From assembly GCA_015709615.1 (NCBI GenBank), contig CP054179.1:124001-188000 (forward strand): 64,000 nucleotides of DNA. Direction: 5' to 3'. A program made the position numbers and the translations under genes. The stretch is from Gammaproteobacteria bacterium (lineage in GTDB: Bacteria; Pseudomonadota; Gammaproteobacteria; Burkholderiales; Nitrosomonadaceae). The notes beneath the pieces were generated by a model. It was given only the letters and a program-made list of their open reading frames with translations. It had not been told where the DNA came from and ran no database searches. Below, in pieces: positions 63,739-64,000 of the stretch. Numbering within the stretch: the first letter of the stretch is position 1; each line of letters starts with the position of its first letter.

Positions 63739-64000
63739 AAGCCTTGTTAATCCTGCTTCTCGCATCAACCCCGAGTATGTCGCTGGCAGCAGTGGCATAC
63801 AAGGGAACCTGCTTTTATTCGGCTGACGCGGCCTATACCGCCTTTCAGGCGGATTGGCCGCAAATGAGCAATGGTATTAATTACAGTTTGTTCACCTCGA
63901 CATTGACCGGTTCCGATGTGGTTTACACCTTGATTGACCACAACCACGTTACCTATGCCGATCTGTACCTGAGCTTCGCTAGCTGCTCGACTTCTTCATT
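63735..64000 (+). CDS. Secreted protein, partial, probable prophage structural gene
   Basis: GTG at 63735 overlaps the previous stop (GTGA). The frame runs off the window after 88 codons. It opens with a signal peptide (KALLILLLASTPSMSLAA) followed by YKGTCFYSADAAYTAFQADW and a second Cys near the window end. In inoviruses this position holds coat or adsorption genes. I cannot name it. Confidence 0.5.
   Translation, partial: MKALLILLLASTPSMSLAAVAYKGTCFYSADAAYTAFQADWPQMSNGINYSLFTSTLTGSDVVYTLIDHNHVTYADLYLSFASCSTSS

Overview
The window looks like a chromosome segment of a betaproteobacterium, most likely Nitrosomonas or a close relative. This is judged from the protein style, the exosortase-associated genes, the moderate GC with AT-rich intergenic regions, and the repeat content; no database search was run. 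Housekeeping blocks with recognisable synteny alternate with accessory regions that carry decayed defence genes, mobile elements and the edge of a filamentous prophage.

Layout. 1-2.3 kb: ffs-dnaX-ybaB-(recR) on the minus strand. 2.4-8.6 kb: plus-strand metabolism and signalling: a GAF/HD-GYP protein, an Fe-S RecB-like nuclease, DAHP synthase, and a threonine dehydrogenase/KBL pair. 8.6-11.2 kb: small envelope lipoproteins, a TIGR04073-type exosortase-associated protein and CorA, all minus. 11.2-16.3 kb: an accessory stretch with two mobile-element-like repeats, a lipoprotein, and the wreck of a type I restriction locus (an hsdM deletion-fusion, an hsdR tail) that now holds an apparently intact GmrSD-like (DUF262/HNH) gene and a YgjP-like metalloprotease. 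16.6-20 kb: a metallophosphoesterase, tRNA-Glu, tRNA-Ala and gltX. 20.2-24.1 kb: three exosortase-associated biosynthetic genes (acyl-CoA ligase, frameshifted PLP decarboxylase, acyltransferase with a small upstream ORF). 24.1-28.9 kb: a periplasmic binding protein, a porin and a GGDEF/EAL protein. 29-34.4 kb: hemJ, M32 carboxypeptidase, PBP7, small genes, an acyl carrier protein and flgA.

34.6-45.1 kb is a complete flgBCDEFGHIJKL block, which builds the flagellar rod, hook and hook-filament junction and sits divergent from flgA. 45.2-50.6 kb carries dusB-fis-purH-purD and ubiH on the minus strand. 50.9-53.6 kb has ankyrin and Sel1 repeat proteins and a class I aldolase. 53.8-60.2 kb has two two-component systems flanking comEC. 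60.4-64 kb ends with a membrane protein, a complete IS1595-type element, a frame-disrupted IS481-type element, and the start of an inovirus-like gene set whose replication gene survives only as a C-terminal piece.

How the genes work together. The strongest themes are surface biology (flagellum, c-di-GMP proteins, exosortase-linked polymer genes, porin and lipoproteins) and genome turnover (RM decay, ISs, MITE-like repeats, inovirus). A diverged composite repeat occurs twice, about 42 kb apart and in opposite orientation, both times in front of a housekeeping gene.
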